A stretch of DNA of 64,000 nt. Source: Breoghania sp963678585. Its GTDB lineage: Bacteria > Pseudomonadota > Alphaproteobacteria > Rhizobiales > Stappiaceae. How positions within the stretch are numbered: the first letter of the stretch is position 1; every line of letters starts with the position of its first letter. The stretch covers positions 372,001-436,000 of the forward strand of contig CAXXGA010000001.1 of assembly GCA_963678585.2 (NCBI GenBank), written 5' to 3'. Positions 15,799-25,337 of the stretch are shown here, one piece after another. Position numbers and translations under genes: made by a program. Under the pieces are notes generated by a model. That model was not told the DNA's origin, did no database searches, and worked only from the letters and a program-made list of their open reading frames with translations.

Positions 15799-17019
15799 TT
15801 ACAGAAAGTTCTTTCCATATTGCCCCGGATCGAGCCCCAGATGGGCGGCAATCGTCGCGCCGATATCTGCATAACTCATCCGTCCGCCGATTTCCTTTGC
15901 GGCCAACCCCGGCCCGAATCCGATGATGGGCACATGTTCGCGCGTATGGTCGGTGCCCTGCCATGTCGGATCGCAACCGTGATCCGCCGTCAGGATGGCG
16001 AGATCGCCGGGCTTCAGCCGGGCCTCGATTTCCGGCAGACGCCGGTCGAAGGCTTCAAGGGCCGCCGCATAGCCCGGCACGTCGCGCCGGTGTCCGTAGA
16101 GCATGTCGAAATCGACGAAATTCGTGAAGACGATATCACCGTCCCCCGCCTCGTCCATGGCCTTCAGGTTCGCCTCGAAAAGCGCCTCGTTGCCGCTCGC
16201 CTTGATGGAGCGGGTGATGCCCTGATGGGCGAAGATATCGGAAATCTTGCCGACCGCGATCACCTCGCGACCCGCCGCCTTGGCGCGGTCCAGAAGCGTG
16301 GGGGCGGGTGGGAGAACCGAATAGTCGCGCCGGTTGCCCGTGCGCACGAAATCACCCGCCGTCTCGCCCACGAAGGGCCGCGCGATGACGCGACCGATAT
16401 TATACTCATCAACCAGTTCGCGCGCGATCAGGCAGATCTCGTAGAGCCGCTCCAGCCCGAAATGCTCCTCGTGGGCGGCGATCTGGAAAACGCTGTCGGC
16501 GGAGGTGTAGCAGATCGGCTTGCCGGAGCGCACATGCTCCTCGCCAAGCTCGGCGATAATATCCGTGCCCGAGGCATGCTTGTTGCCGAGGATACCGGGA
16601 AGCCCCGCACGCTCCACGAAGGCCGCGATCAGTTCATCGGGGAAGGTCGGCACGGTGTTGGGGAAATAGCCCCAGTCGAACAGCACCGGCACGCCTGCGA
16701 TCTCCCAGTGGCCGGACGGCGTGTCCTTGCCGTTGGACACTTCCGCCGCATAGCCCCAGATGCCTTCCGGCACACCCGCATGATCGAGGCCCGGCGGGCG
16801 GATGCCGTTTGAGGCGATAGCGGCAGAGCCGAGGCCCAGCCGGTCCATGTTGGGAAGATGCAAGGGGCCGGAGCGCAGGCCCTCGCGGTCGCCCTCGCCG
16901 CGCGCGCAGGCTTCGGCAATGTGGCCGAGCGTGTCGGATCCCAGATCGCCAAACTTCTCCGCATCGTCAGCGCCGCCGATGCCGAAGGAATCCAGCACCA
17001 TCAAAATGGCACGGGCCAT
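15799..17019 (-). CDS. deoB: Phosphopentomutase
   Basis: 406 residues, the family norm. It belongs to the alkaline phosphatase superfamily: the N-terminal metal site and nucleophile region ILMVLDSFGIGGADDA, then GKDTPSGHWEIAG, GNKHASGTDII, YTSADSVFQIAAHE, NFVDFDMLYGHRRD, and C-terminal metal ligands LTADHGCDPTWQGTDHTREHVP. It interconverts (deoxy)ribose 1-phosphate and 5-phosphate using Mn2+. It links the phosphorylases PNP and DeoA with the aldolase DeoC, all encoded just upstream. A 91-base gap separates it from deoA. Confidence 0.98.
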   Translation of the reverse strand: MARAILMVLDSFGIGGADDAEKFGDLGSDTLGHIAEACARGEGDREGLRSGPLHLPNMDRLGLGSAAIASNGIRPPGLDHAGVPEGIWGYAAEVSNGKDTPSGHWEIAGVPVLFDWGYFPNTVPTFPDELIAAFVERAGLPGILGNKHASGTDIIAELGEEHVRSGKPICYTSADSVFQIAAHEEHFGLERLYEICLIARELVDEYNIGRVIARPFVGETAGDFVRTGNRRDYSVLPPAPTLLDRAKAAGREVIAVGKISDIFAHQGITRSIKASGNEALFEANLKAMDEAGDGDIVFTNFVDFDMLYGHRRDVPGYAAALEAFDRRLPEIEARLKPGDLAILTADHGCDPTWQGTDHTREHVPIIGFGPGLAAKEIGGRMSYADIGATIAAHLGLDPGQYGKNFL

Positions 17020-17110
17020 GGCTTCACCTTTTCCTCTCCACCGGCCGCAAAGGGCCGGCCTGATCGCCCATATGGGGCGTTATGTCCTTGTCGCTCGCGC
17101 TGCGCACCGA

Positions 17111-18424
17111 TCAGGGCGCAACACGCTCTGCAATAACGTCGTGATCGGCCATATCCCCGCCGACCCCGTAGGCTGTGCGAATGGCGGCGGCGGCCCTGTC
17201 GGCGGCGGCCTCGTCCGCGGCATGGACGACGGCTAACGGCTCATCGTCGGGCCCGACCGCCATGCCCACGCCTGCAAGCTGGGTGAAGCCGACGCGCGGG
17301 TCGATCTCGTCCTCCGCCCGCCTGCGCCCGCCGCCCAGCTCGATGACCGCGACGCCGATGGCGCGGGTGTCGACAGCCGTGACCAGACCTTCGCGCTCTG
17401 CAAGGATCTGGCGGGTGACGGGGGCCTGGGGCAGATAGGCTTCAGACCTTTCCAGAAGATCCTTCGGGCCGCCCAGCGCTTCAACCATCTTGCCGAAGAT
17501 CTCCGCCGCCCGTCCGCTCTCGAAGGACTCGCGCATGCGGGCTTCGCCCTCGCGCGGATCGCCCGCAAGACCGCCGGTCGCCAGAACCTCGCCGCCAAGC
17601 GCGACGGTCGCGTCATAGAGCCGGTTGTCGATATGACGGCCGGTCAGGAAATCGACGGCGTTCTGAACTTCGACCGCATTGCCCGCGGCACTCGCCAGCG
17701 GCTCGTTCATGTCGGTCAGGAGCGCGGTGGTTCTCAGCCCCGCACCGTTTGCGACATCGACGAGGCTTTGCGCCAGCGCGCGCGCCTCGTCGAGCGTAGC
17801 CATGAAAGCGCCCGTGCCCCATTTCACGTCCAGCACCAGTCCTTGCAGTCCGGCGGCGAGTTTCTTGGAGAGGATCGAGGCGGTGATCAGGTCGATGCTC
17901 TCCACCGTACCGGTGACATCGCGGATGGCGTAGAGGCGCTTGTCGGCGGGCGCGAGATCCGCCGTCTGGCCGATGATGGCGCAACCAACTTGCGCCACGA
18001 CCTTGCGAAAGAGCGCATTGTCGGGCTGCGTCGTGTAGCCGGGGATGGCGTCGAGCTTGTCGAGCGTGCCGCCGGTGTGGCCGAGGCCCCGGCCTGAAAT
18101 CATCGGAACCGCCGCGCCGCAGACAGCGAGCGCAGGCGCGAGCATCAGTGAGACGTTATCGCCCACGCCGCCGGTGGAATGCTTGTCGAGGACCGGGCGG
18201 TCGATATCGGACCAGTCGAGCACCGTGCCGGAATCGCGCATGGCGAGCGTCAGCGCCACACGCTCATCGACATTGAGCCCGCGGAAGAAGATCGCCATCG
18301 CCAGTGCGGACGCCTGTTCGTTGGCGACCGAGCCATCGGTCAGGCCCGCAATGAAGTCCGCGATCTCTTCTGCCTTCAAGGTCTCGCCGTCGCGTTTGCG
18401 GCGGATGATCTCCTGCGCCAGCAT
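17111..18424 (-). CDS. deoA: Thymidine phosphorylase
   Basis: 437 residues. The signature KHSTGGVGDNVSL is the phosphate-binding loop, followed by MISGRGLGHTGGTLDKLDAIPG, characteristic of thymidine/pyrimidine nucleoside phosphorylases. The C-terminal domain has ELGGGRRRAEDEIDPRVGF. It cleaves thymidine (and deoxyuridine) with phosphate to base and deoxyribose 1-phosphate. The ATG at 18424 overlaps the deoC stop as TGATG; the TTG one codon earlier is less likely. Sequence similarity supports deoA over the Bacillus-type pdp. Confidence 0.97.
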   Translation of the reverse strand: MLAQEIIRRKRDGETLKAEEIADFIAGLTDGSVANEQASALAMAIFFRGLNVDERVALTLAMRDSGTVLDWSDIDRPVLDKHSTGGVGDNVSLMLAPALAVCGAAVPMISGRGLGHTGGTLDKLDAIPGYTTQPDNALFRKVVAQVGCAIIGQTADLAPADKRLYAIRDVTGTVESIDLITASILSKKLAAGLQGLVLDVKWGTGAFMATLDEARALAQSLVDVANGAGLRTTALLTDMNEPLASAAGNAVEVQNAVDFLTGRHIDNRLYDATVALGGEVLATGGLAGDPREGEARMRESFESGRAAEIFGKMVEALGGPKDLLERSEAYLPQAPVTRQILAEREGLVTAVDTRAIGVAVIELGGGRRRAEDEIDPRVGFTQLAGVGMAVGPDDEPLAVVHAADEAAADRAAAAIRTAYGVGGDMADHDVIAERVAP

Positions 18425-19191
18425 CAATAGCCGTCTCCCGTTACAGCCGGACCGCCGTCAATCGCGGCCAGCAGCGCATCGAGCAGGCTGCTTGCGCCGA
18501 AGCGGAAGGTTTCCGGGCTCACCCAGTCGGGGCCCATGATCTCGTCGGCAAGCGCGAGATAGGCCGCGGCGTCGTCCAGCGTGCGGATGCCGCCTGCGGG
18601 CTTGAAGCCAACCGGCGCCCCGGATGCGCGGATCGCCTCGAGCATGATGCGCGCGGCTTCCGGCGTTGCGTTGACATCGACCTTGCCGGTGGACGTCTTG
18701 ATGAAATCGGCCCCTGCCGCGATCGCCATGTCGGAGGCTTCGCGGATGAGCGCGGGATCCTTCAGGCGGCCGGTTTCCAGAATGACCTTCAGCCTGACCG
18801 GCGACGTGGCCACCGAGCGCACGCGAATGACGGTGGCTTCCGCCGTCGCCCGGTCGCCGCTCATCCATGCCTCGTAAGGCATGACGAGGTCGATCTCGTC
18901 CGCACCGTCGGAAATCGCCTGATGCGCCTCATCGATGACGTCCGTGATATCCTGATCCCCACCGGGGAAGTTCACCACCGTCGCGATGCGCACGTCGGAG
19001 CCCGCGAGGAACACCGAGGCATCGCCCACGAAACGCGACCAGATGCACACCGCCGCCACATGGCCGTGGGGCGTTTGCGTGCGGGCGCAAAGCGCTTTCA
19101 CCGCGGCACGCGAACTGTCGTCGTTCAGGTCGGTCAGATCGAGCAGGGGAAGGGCGCGAAGCGCCAGGGCGCGCGCGTCGTAGTCAGGCAT
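18424..19191 (-). CDS. deoC: Deoxyribose-phosphate aldolase
   Basis: 255 residues. The class I aldolase barrel shows IDLVMPYEAWMSGD, LKVILETGRLKD, and the Schiff-base lysine in DFIKTSTGKVD, followed by VGFKPAGGIRT with the second catalytic lysine. It splits deoxyribose 5-phosphate into acetaldehyde and glyceraldehyde 3-phosphate, the exit of deoxynucleoside sugars into central metabolism. The start overlaps the PNP gene end by 8 bases, and the stop overlaps deoA. Confidence 0.97.
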   Translation of the reverse strand: MPDYDARALALRALPLLDLTDLNDDSSRAAVKALCARTQTPHGHVAAVCIWSRFVGDASVFLAGSDVRIATVVNFPGGDQDITDVIDEAHQAISDGADEIDLVMPYEAWMSGDRATAEATVIRVRSVATSPVRLKVILETGRLKDPALIREASDMAIAAGADFIKTSTGKVDVNATPEAARIMLEAIRASGAPVGFKPAGGIRTLDDAAAYLALADEIMGPDWVSPETFRFGASSLLDALLAAIDGGPAVTGDGY

Positions 19192-20005
19192 CAGCCTTGT
19201 CCTTGTCGAGGGATTCCAGAAGGCCGGTAACGAGCGTCGTCAGACGCCCCACGCCCTTCAGGCCCATTTCTTTTGTTTCAGCATGCGAAAGCTCCGCCTG
19301 CATGCCCGAGGCGAGGTTGGTGATGGTGGAAACGGCCGCGATCCGCAAGCCGAGAAAACGACCGATGATCACCTCCGGCACGGTGGACATGCCCACCGCA
19401 TCCGCCCCCAGCGTGCGCGCCATGCGGATTTCCGCGGGCGTTTCGAAGGAGGGACCGGAGAACCAGGCATAGACGCCTTCGCCGAGCGGGATGTCGTTAT
19501 CCGCAGCAATCTTGCGAAGGCTTTCGCAAAGCGCCTTGTCGTAGGCTGCACTCATGTCGACGAAGCGCGCATCGCTCTCCTCGCCGATCAGCGGATTGAG
19601 GCCGGAGAAATTGATGTGATCGGTGATCAGCATCGGGAAGCCGGGGGGAACCTCCGCCCGCAGCGATCCGGCGGCATTGGTGAGAACGAGGATCTCGCAG
19701 CCAAGCTCCTTCATCGTCTCAAGGGGCGTGCGCATGCGGGTGGGATCGCCGCTTTCATAGTAATGCGCGCGCCCCGCCAGCACGATCACCTCCTGACCTG
19801 CCAGCCTCCCGGCCACCAGTTCTCCCTTGTGGGAAGAAACGGTGGAGACCGGAAAATCCGGAAACTCGGCGTAAGAAATGCGCGCGGCGTCCTCCACCGC
19901 ATCGGCCAGCGTGCCGAGACCGGAGCCCAGCACCAACCCGACGCGATATTTGCCCGGGCGCGCCGCCTGAACGATGCCTGCGCATTGCTTGCCGTAACCG
20001 GTCAT
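19184..20005 (-). CDS. Purine nucleoside phosphorylase (trimeric class)
   Basis: 273 residues. Motifs of the trimeric PNP family are present: VLGSGLGTLAD, SSHKGELVAGRL, LAGRAHYYES, VLTNAAGSLR and the long SGPSFETPAEIRM signature followed by DAVGMSTVPEVI. It phosphorolyses inosine, guanosine and their deoxy forms to free base and pentose 1-phosphate. The symbol could be punA or xapA; specificity is not readable. It overlaps cdd by 4 bases and deoC by 8. Confidence 0.95.
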   Translation of the reverse strand: MTGYGKQCAGIVQAARPGKYRVGLVLGSGLGTLADAVEDAARISYAEFPDFPVSTVSSHKGELVAGRLAGQEVIVLAGRAHYYESGDPTRMRTPLETMKELGCEILVLTNAAGSLRAEVPPGFPMLITDHINFSGLNPLIGEESDARFVDMSAAYDKALCESLRKIAADNDIPLGEGVYAWFSGPSFETPAEIRMARTLGADAVGMSTVPEVIIGRFLGLRIAAVSTITNLASGMQAELSHAETKEMGLKGVGRLTTLVTGLLESLDKDKADA

Positions 20006-20427
20006 GAGCGCGCCTCCCCGACGTCTTCGGTCTTGTCCGGATCGAGAGCGAACCCGGCGGGCAGAAGCTCGCCCAGAGTGAAGCTCCGGCGCAGGCCTTC
20101 CGGCCCGGCGATATGAACCGGCGTCTCAGGTCCCGCAAATTCCGCCAGCCGCTGACGACAGCCGCCGCAAGGCGTGCACAGCCGCTCGCCACCGGCGACG
20201 ACCACGACCTCCACCACTTCGCGCCCGCCGGAAGCGACCATCGCGCCGAGCGCCGTCGTCTCCGCGCACCAGCCTTCCGGATAGGCGGCGTTTTCCACGT
20301 TGCAGCCTGCGTGGATCGTCCCGTCGCGGGTCAGGACCGCCGCGCCCACATGGAAGTTGGAATAGGGCGCATGGGCGTTTTCGCGCGCCGCGGATGCCGC
20401 TTCGAAGAGTTTGTCGAAGGCGCTCAT
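20002..20427 (-). CDS. cdd: Cytidine deaminase
   Basis: 141 residues, the short homotetrameric type. Zinc site motifs are CAETTALGAM (Cys and catalytic Glu) and TPCGGCRQ (two Cys). CNVENAAYPEG before them contacts the ribose. It deaminates cytidine and deoxycytidine to uridine forms, which then go to phosphorolysis. ATG-level overlaps join it to the permease gene (4 bases) and to the PNP gene (4 bases), so it is fully inside the operon. Confidence 0.97.
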   Translation of the reverse strand: MSAFDKLFEAASAARENAHAPYSNFHVGAAVLTRDGTIHAGCNVENAAYPEGWCAETTALGAMVASGGREVVEVVVVAGGERLCTPCGGCRQRLAEFAGPETPVHIAGPEGLRRSFTLGELLPAGFALDPDKTEDVGEARS

Positions 20428-21419
20428 GTGCGCTCCTTCACGTAAGCCACGCCGCCTGCCTTGGGCGGCACGGCCTTACCGATGAAACCCGCCAGCAGGA
20501 TGACGGTGAGGATATAGGGCAGAGCCTGAAAGAACTGCACCGGAATAACGGCCGCGCCGGGCACCGAATGGCCCTGCATGCGGATGGCGACCGCATCGAG
20601 CAGGCCGAAGAGCAGGCAGGCGAACATGACCGGAACCGGCTTCCACTTGGCGAAGATGAGGGCGGCGAGCGCGATATAGCCGCGGCCCGCCGTCATGTCG
20701 CGATTGAAGCCCGCCGACTGAGCAATGGAGAGATAGGTGCCCGCCAGCCCGCACAGGATGCCCGTGCAGATGACCGCCCGGTAGCGCAGCCAGGAAACCG
20801 AAATGCCCGCCGTATCGACCGCTGCCGGGTTTTCGCCCACCGCGCGAAGCCTGAGGCCGAAGCGCGTGCGATAGAGCACCCACCAGCTGAAGGGCACGGC
20901 GAGGAAGGCGACATAGACGAGAATGTTGTGGCCGGAAATCAGGTCCGCATAAGCATGGCCGATGAAAGGCACGTCGTTGAGCGCATCGGCTCCGGGCAGG
21001 GTGATTTCCACAAACCGCGCATCGCGGGAAAGCTGCGGCGTGCGTCCGCCTTGTGAAAACCATGCCTGACCGAGCAGCGCCGTCAGACCGGCTGCAAAGA
21101 AGTTGATGGCGACGCCCGAGACGATCTGGTTGCCGCGATGGGTGATGGAGGCAAAACCGTGGACCAGCGCCAGCACGATGGAGACCACGACGCCCGCGCC
21201 AAGCCCGATGAGCGCGGAGCCGGTCACGCCTGCCGCCGCACCGGCTGCGAAGGCAGCCGCCAGCATTTTGCCCTCAAGGCCGATATCGACGATGCCGGAG
21301 CGTTCGGAGAAAAGCCCCGCCAGCGCCGCCAGCAGGAGCGGCGTGGAAAGCCGCACCGCCGCATCGAGCGTGGAGAGGCTGAAGAGGACGGAAAGCACCG
21401 CGTAGAGATAATCGAACAT
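20424..21419 (-). CDS. Nucleoside ABC transporter permease (second subunit)
   Basis: 331 residues from the ATG at 21419 (MFDYLYAVLSVLF), preceded by GAGGAGGG. It has about eight hydrophobic helices, with STPLLLAALAGLFSERSGIVDIGLEGKM, the conserved segment of BMP-associated permeases (YufQ/NupC type), and IVSGVAINFFAAGLTALL. It forms the membrane channel with the product of the gene just upstream (10 bases between them). Its neighbours and family point to uptake of nucleosides rather than sugars. Confidence 0.93.
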   Translation of the reverse strand: MFDYLYAVLSVLFSLSTLDAAVRLSTPLLLAALAGLFSERSGIVDIGLEGKMLAAAFAAGAAAGVTGSALIGLGAGVVVSIVLALVHGFASITHRGNQIVSGVAINFFAAGLTALLGQAWFSQGGRTPQLSRDARFVEITLPGADALNDVPFIGHAYADLISGHNILVYVAFLAVPFSWWVLYRTRFGLRLRAVGENPAAVDTAGISVSWLRYRAVICTGILCGLAGTYLSIAQSAGFNRDMTAGRGYIALAALIFAKWKPVPVMFACLLFGLLDAVAIRMQGHSVPGAAVIPVQFFQALPYILTVILLAGFIGKAVPPKAGGVAYVKERT

Positions 21420-21429
21420 GGGCCCCTCC

Positions 21430-22533
21430 TCAGCTTTGCATCGCGGGCACGGGCGCTCGCGCAAAGAGCCGTTCAAGACTCGGGCGGAAGACATGCTCCA
21501 GCGCGCCCGCAAACAGGATCACGAGGCCCTGAATAACGACGATCATGTCGCGTGAGATGGTCGGGATCTCGAAGGCGAGTTCCGCTCCGCCCTGATAGAG
21601 CATGCCGAAAAGGATGGAGGCGAGCAGGATGCCGACGGGATGCGCACGCCCCATGAGCGCGACCGCGATGCCGACAAAACCGTAGCCTGCGGTAAATTCC
21701 AGCAGCAGGCGGGTTTGCGAGCCCATCACCTCGTTCACCGCCATGAGCCCGGCAAGCCCGCCGGAGATCAGCATGGTGAGAATGGTGATGCGCACCGGCG
21801 AGATGCCCGCATAGACGGCCGCCGTCGGGTTTGCGCCGAAGGTGCGGATTTCATAGCCCAGACGCGTGCGCCAGATCAGCAGCCAGACGAGGACGCTGAC
21901 GACCAGCGCAAGCACGAAGGCGAGGTTCAGCGGAGCCTGTCCGAGATCGAGATTGGGCAGAAGCTCGCGGATGAGCGGGAGACGTCCGCCGGGCTCGAAG
22001 ATGCGGGTTTCCGGCTGCATGGAGCCGACTTTTCCCATCACGTTGACGAGCAGATAGACCATCAGCGACGAGGCGATGAAGTTGAACATGATCGTGGTGA
22101 TCACGATGTGGCTGCCGCGCTTTGCCTGAAGATAGGCCGGGATGAAGGCCCAACCCGCCCCGAAGGCCGCACCGCCCGCCACAGCGACCGGGAACGTCAC
22201 CCACCAGGGCACGAAACGGTCGAGCGCGAGGCAGGCGAGCCCCACGCCGAGCCCGCCCACATAGGCCTGCCCCTCACCGCCGATATTGAAGAGCGAGGCA
22301 TGGAAGGCCACGGCAACCGCAAGCCCGGTAAAGACGAAATTCGTGGCATAGAAAAGCGTGAAGCCGACGCCCTCGCCAAAACCGAGCGAACCCCAGATCA
22401 GGATCTTCACCGCTTCCAGCGGGTTCTCGCCGATGAGCAGCACCACGAGGCCCGCCACCAGAAAGGCCGCGGCCAGATTGATGAGCGGCAAGAGGCCGTA
22501 ATCGACCCATGCGGGGAGCTTTCCGCGGCTCAT
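21430..22533 (-). CDS. Nucleoside ABC transporter permease (first subunit)
   Basis: 367 residues with about ten hydrophobic helices. It begins MSRGKLPAWVDYGLLPLINL, and the conserved permease element is FHASLFNIGGEGQAYVGGLG, followed by GSHIVITTIMFNFIASSLMVYLL. It pairs with the following permease and the upstream ATPase in a BmpDEFG/NupABC-like importer of the branched-chain amino acid/ribose permease superfamily. The start overlaps the ATPase stop by 4 bases. Confidence 0.93.
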   Translation of the reverse strand: MSRGKLPAWVDYGLLPLINLAAAFLVAGLVVLLIGENPLEAVKILIWGSLGFGEGVGFTLFYATNFVFTGLAVAVAFHASLFNIGGEGQAYVGGLGVGLACLALDRFVPWWVTFPVAVAGGAAFGAGWAFIPAYLQAKRGSHIVITTIMFNFIASSLMVYLLVNVMGKVGSMQPETRIFEPGGRLPLIRELLPNLDLGQAPLNLAFVLALVVSVLVWLLIWRTRLGYEIRTFGANPTAAVYAGISPVRITILTMLISGGLAGLMAVNEVMGSQTRLLLEFTAGYGFVGIAVALMGRAHPVGILLASILFGMLYQGGAELAFEIPTISRDMIVVIQGLVILFAGALEHVFRPSLERLFARAPVPAMQS

Positions 22534-24098
22534 TCGGCGGCCTCCTGCGTGACACCCGCCATCAGCAGGCCAAACTCCTGTTCGCTCGCCTCCGGCTGAC
22601 GTTCGCCGACGAGCCGGCCGTCGAACATCACCAGCACCCGGTCGGCCAGCATGCGGATTTCATCGAGTTCCACGGAGACCAGAAGGACACCCTTGCCCGC
22701 GTCGCGCAGTTCGATCAGCCGCTTGTGAATGAACTCGATGGCCCCGATATCGACGCCGCGTGTGGGCTGGCCGACGAGCAGGACGACGGGGTCGCGCTCG
22801 ATCTCGCGCGCCAGCACGATCTTCTGCTGGTTGCCGCCGGAAAACATCGACGTCTTCAGGAGGCAGGAGGGCGGGCGGATGTCATAGGCTTCGATCTTGG
22901 CCGTCGCATCCGCACGCATGGCTGCGATGTCGAGCATCATGCCGGTGCCGTATTTCGGATCGCGGTGATAGCCGAGTGCGGCGTTTTCATATTCGGCAAA
23001 AGCGTTGACGAGGCCCATGCGGTGACGATCCTCCGGCACATGGGCCACCCCGCGCTCGCGGATCTCCGCCGGGTCCACCTTGCCGTCGGCCATGACGTCC
23101 TCGCCATCGACGAGGACGGTGCCCTTTTCCCATTTGCGGATCCCGGCAAGCGCCTCCAGCAATTGCGACTGGCCGTTGCCGGACACGCCCGCGATGCCGA
23201 CTATTTCGCCCGCATGGACGGTGAAGCTCGCATCGTTGACCCGCACCACGCCGCGCGCATCGCGCACCGTGAGGCCGGAGACCTCCAGCACCGCACGACC
23301 GGGGTTGGCGGGGCCCTTGGCGACATCCAGCAGGACCGAGCGCCCGACCATCAGTTCGGCAAGCTGCTCCACAGAGGTCTCGGACGTTGACCGGGTGGCG
23401 ACGATCTCGCCGCGCCGCATCACCGAGACCTTGTCGGTCACCGCCATGATCTCGCGCAGCTTGTGGGTGATGAGGAGGACCGTCTTTCCTTCATCGCGCA
23501 GGGTTCGCAGGATGCGGAAAAGGTGATCAGCCTCCGCGGGCGTCAGCACGCCGGTGGGCTCGTCGAGGATCAGGATATCCGCGCCGCGATAGAGCGCTTT
23601 GAGGATTTCCACGCGCTGCTGAAGGCCGACCGGCAATTCGCCCACCTCCGCATCGAGATCGACGGTCAGGCCGTATTCGTCGGCAAGGCGTTTCAGTTCC
23701 TTGCGCGCGCTGGCGATGCCCGCATTCAGCATCAACCCGCCTTCCGCGCCCAGCATGACGTTTTCCAGCACGGTGAAATTGTCGACCAGCATGAAGTGCT
23801 GGTGAACCATGCCGATGCCGCTGGCGATCGCGGTCTTGGAATCGGGGATCTTCACCGGCTTGCCGGAGATCCGGATCTCGCCCGCATCGGCGTGATAGAA
23901 ACCGTAGATGATCGAGACCAGCGTGGATTTGCCCGCGCCGTTCTCCCCCACGATACCGTGGATGGAGCCTTTGCCGACCGTGAGGTTGATGTCCTTGTTG
24001 GCGCGAACCGGGCCGAAGCTCTTGTCGATGCCGATCAGTTCCAGTGCCGGTTCGTGACCGGGCACGATCTGAGCTGTATCAGTACGGGCGTTGTCCAT
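22530..24098 (-). CDS. Nucleoside ABC transporter, duplicated ATP-binding protein
   Basis: 522 residues with two nucleotide-binding domains. The first is complete: Walker A GENGAGKST, LPVGLQQRVEILKAL (signature region) and ILILDEPTG. The second has a degenerate Walker A (SGNGQSQLLEAL, no GKS/T) but keeps SGGNQQKIVLARE, the usual asymmetry of RbsA/YufO-type ATPases. It energises import through the two permeases encoded downstream. The start at the ATG at 24098 has GGAGTGAG upstream and lies 5 bases after the binding-protein gene. Confidence 0.94.
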   Translation of the reverse strand: MDNARTDTAQIVPGHEPALELIGIDKSFGPVRANKDINLTVGKGSIHGIVGENGAGKSTLVSIIYGFYHADAGEIRISGKPVKIPDSKTAIASGIGMVHQHFMLVDNFTVLENVMLGAEGGLMLNAGIASARKELKRLADEYGLTVDLDAEVGELPVGLQQRVEILKALYRGADILILDEPTGVLTPAEADHLFRILRTLRDEGKTVLLITHKLREIMAVTDKVSVMRRGEIVATRSTSETSVEQLAELMVGRSVLLDVAKGPANPGRAVLEVSGLTVRDARGVVRVNDASFTVHAGEIVGIAGVSGNGQSQLLEALAGIRKWEKGTVLVDGEDVMADGKVDPAEIRERGVAHVPEDRHRMGLVNAFAEYENAALGYHRDPKYGTGMMLDIAAMRADATAKIEAYDIRPPSCLLKTSMFSGGNQQKIVLAREIERDPVVLLVGQPTRGVDIGAIEFIHKRLIELRDAGKGVLLVSVELDEIRMLADRVLVMFDGRLVGERQPEASEQEFGLLMAGVTQEAAE

Positions 24099-24103
24099 CG
24101 GGC

Positions 24104-25201
24104 TCACTCCAGCGGGCACGGGCCGTCGGCAACGACGTCATGCACCTTGATCCGGCCGGCGGAAATATCGGCGACCGCAGCCTCGGCCGCAGCCTTCATC
24201 TCAGGCGTGATCAGCTTTGCGTTGTTCTCGTCCAGAACCCAGTCCATGCCGCCGTCGGCAACGCCCAGCACGCGAACGCCGGGACTGAAGCGCTCCTCGC
24301 GCACGGCCATGAAGCTTTCAAAAACCGCATTGTCGACGCGCTTGCGGATGGAGGTCAGCACATGGCCGGGATGAAGGCCGTTCTGGTTTGAGTCCGTGCC
24401 GATCCCGAGAATGCCCGCATCGGACGCCGCCTGAAGCACGCCGATGCCGGTGCCGCCGGCCGCCTGAATGATCACATCTGCGCCCTGATCGATCTGGGCG
24501 CGGGCAAGTTCGTTGCCGCGTGCGGGATCCACGAAGGCGGCGGGCGTATCCCCCGCCATGTTGAAGACGACCTTCACGTCGCCTCTGACCGAGGCCACGC
24601 CCTCGCGATAGCCGCACAGGAACCGCCGGATGATCGGGATATCCATGCCGCCGACAAAACCGACGGTGCCGGATTTCGTCGCCATGGCCGCGAGCACGCC
24701 CGCGATATAGGCGCCTTCCTGTTCCTTGAAGACGTAGGAGGCGACATTGGGGGCATCGACCACCATGTCGATGATGGCGAACCGGTTGTCGGGAAATTCT
24801 TCACCCGCCTTCTTCACCGCGCTCGCCTGATTGAAGCCGATGGCGACGATGGGGGCGAAGCCGCGCCCGGCGAAGGTCCGCAGGGCCTGAAGGCTCTGCG
24901 CATCGCGCGCGATCTCGAATTCGCGAACGTCCGAGCCGGTTTCGTTCTTGAAGCGGGTGACGCCTGCAAAGGCGGATTCGTTGAAGGAGCCGTCGAACTT
25001 GCCACCCACCGAATAGACGATGGCCGGTACGGGCGCGGGCTCAGGCGTCGGCACGGCGGGGGGCGGTGAAACCTCGCTGTCGGCGGCTAAGCCCGCGACA
25101 GGCATGAGCACCAGTGCGCTCAACAGAACGAGCGCGCGGCCTGTTCGGCGTAAGCTCCTTGCGGTTGTCATCGTCGGCCTGAAGCCTGTCCTGTTCGTCA
25201 T
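24104..25201 (-). CDS. BMP-family nucleoside-binding protein, copy 1
   Basis: 365 residues from the ATG at 25201; an ATG ten codons later (25171) is also possible. A signal peptide (RALVLLSALVLMPVAGLAAD) leads to a Pro-rich linker (PPPAVPTPEPAPVP), absent in copy 2, and then the BMP fold: VYSVGGKFDGSFNESAF, GFVGGMDIPIIRRFLCGY, IIQAAGGTGIGVLQAA and GTDSNQNGLHPG. It should bind nucleosides in the periplasm and deliver them to the adjacent ABC transporter. It is a diverged tandem paralogue of the next gene upstream. No lipobox Cys is seen after the signal, unlike many BMP lipoproteins. Confidence 0.92.
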   Translation of the reverse strand: MTNRTGFRPTMTTARSLRRTGRALVLLSALVLMPVAGLAADSEVSPPPAVPTPEPAPVPAIVYSVGGKFDGSFNESAFAGVTRFKNETGSDVREFEIARDAQSLQALRTFAGRGFAPIVAIGFNQASAVKKAGEEFPDNRFAIIDMVVDAPNVASYVFKEQEGAYIAGVLAAMATKSGTVGFVGGMDIPIIRRFLCGYREGVASVRGDVKVVFNMAGDTPAAFVDPARGNELARAQIDQGADVIIQAAGGTGIGVLQAASDAGILGIGTDSNQNGLHPGHVLTSIRKRVDNAVFESFMAVREERFSPGVRVLGVADGGMDWVLDENNAKLITPEMKAAAEAAVADISAGRIKVHDVVADGPCPLE

Positions 25202-25295
25202 GAGGCCGGGTTCTCCCGCATCGCCTGGCTTGAACGGTCATGTCGCGGGCGCGCGCTGCCTCACGATGACGATTAGCCGAAAAAGATGACGACAA

Positions 25296-25324
25296 GGCGC
25301 GCGGCGCTCCCTACGCCGCGCGCC
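25296..25324 (-). terminator. Hairpin between the two BMP genes
   Basis: GGCGCGCGGCG (25296-25306) pairs perfectly with CGCCGCGCGCC (25314-25324). On the minus strand it follows the copy 2 gene by 14 bases and is succeeded by TTGTCGTCATCTTTTT. The weak T tract suggests partial termination, which would make the binding protein more abundant than the membrane parts. Confidence 0.6.
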
Positions 25325-25337
25325 TCTCATTCATCGA

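Noticed and set aside
17041..17058. Hairpin between deoB and deoA (CCGGCC/GGCCGG)
   Set aside because: The stem is only 6 bp and there is no T run; such matches are expected by chance at this GC content.
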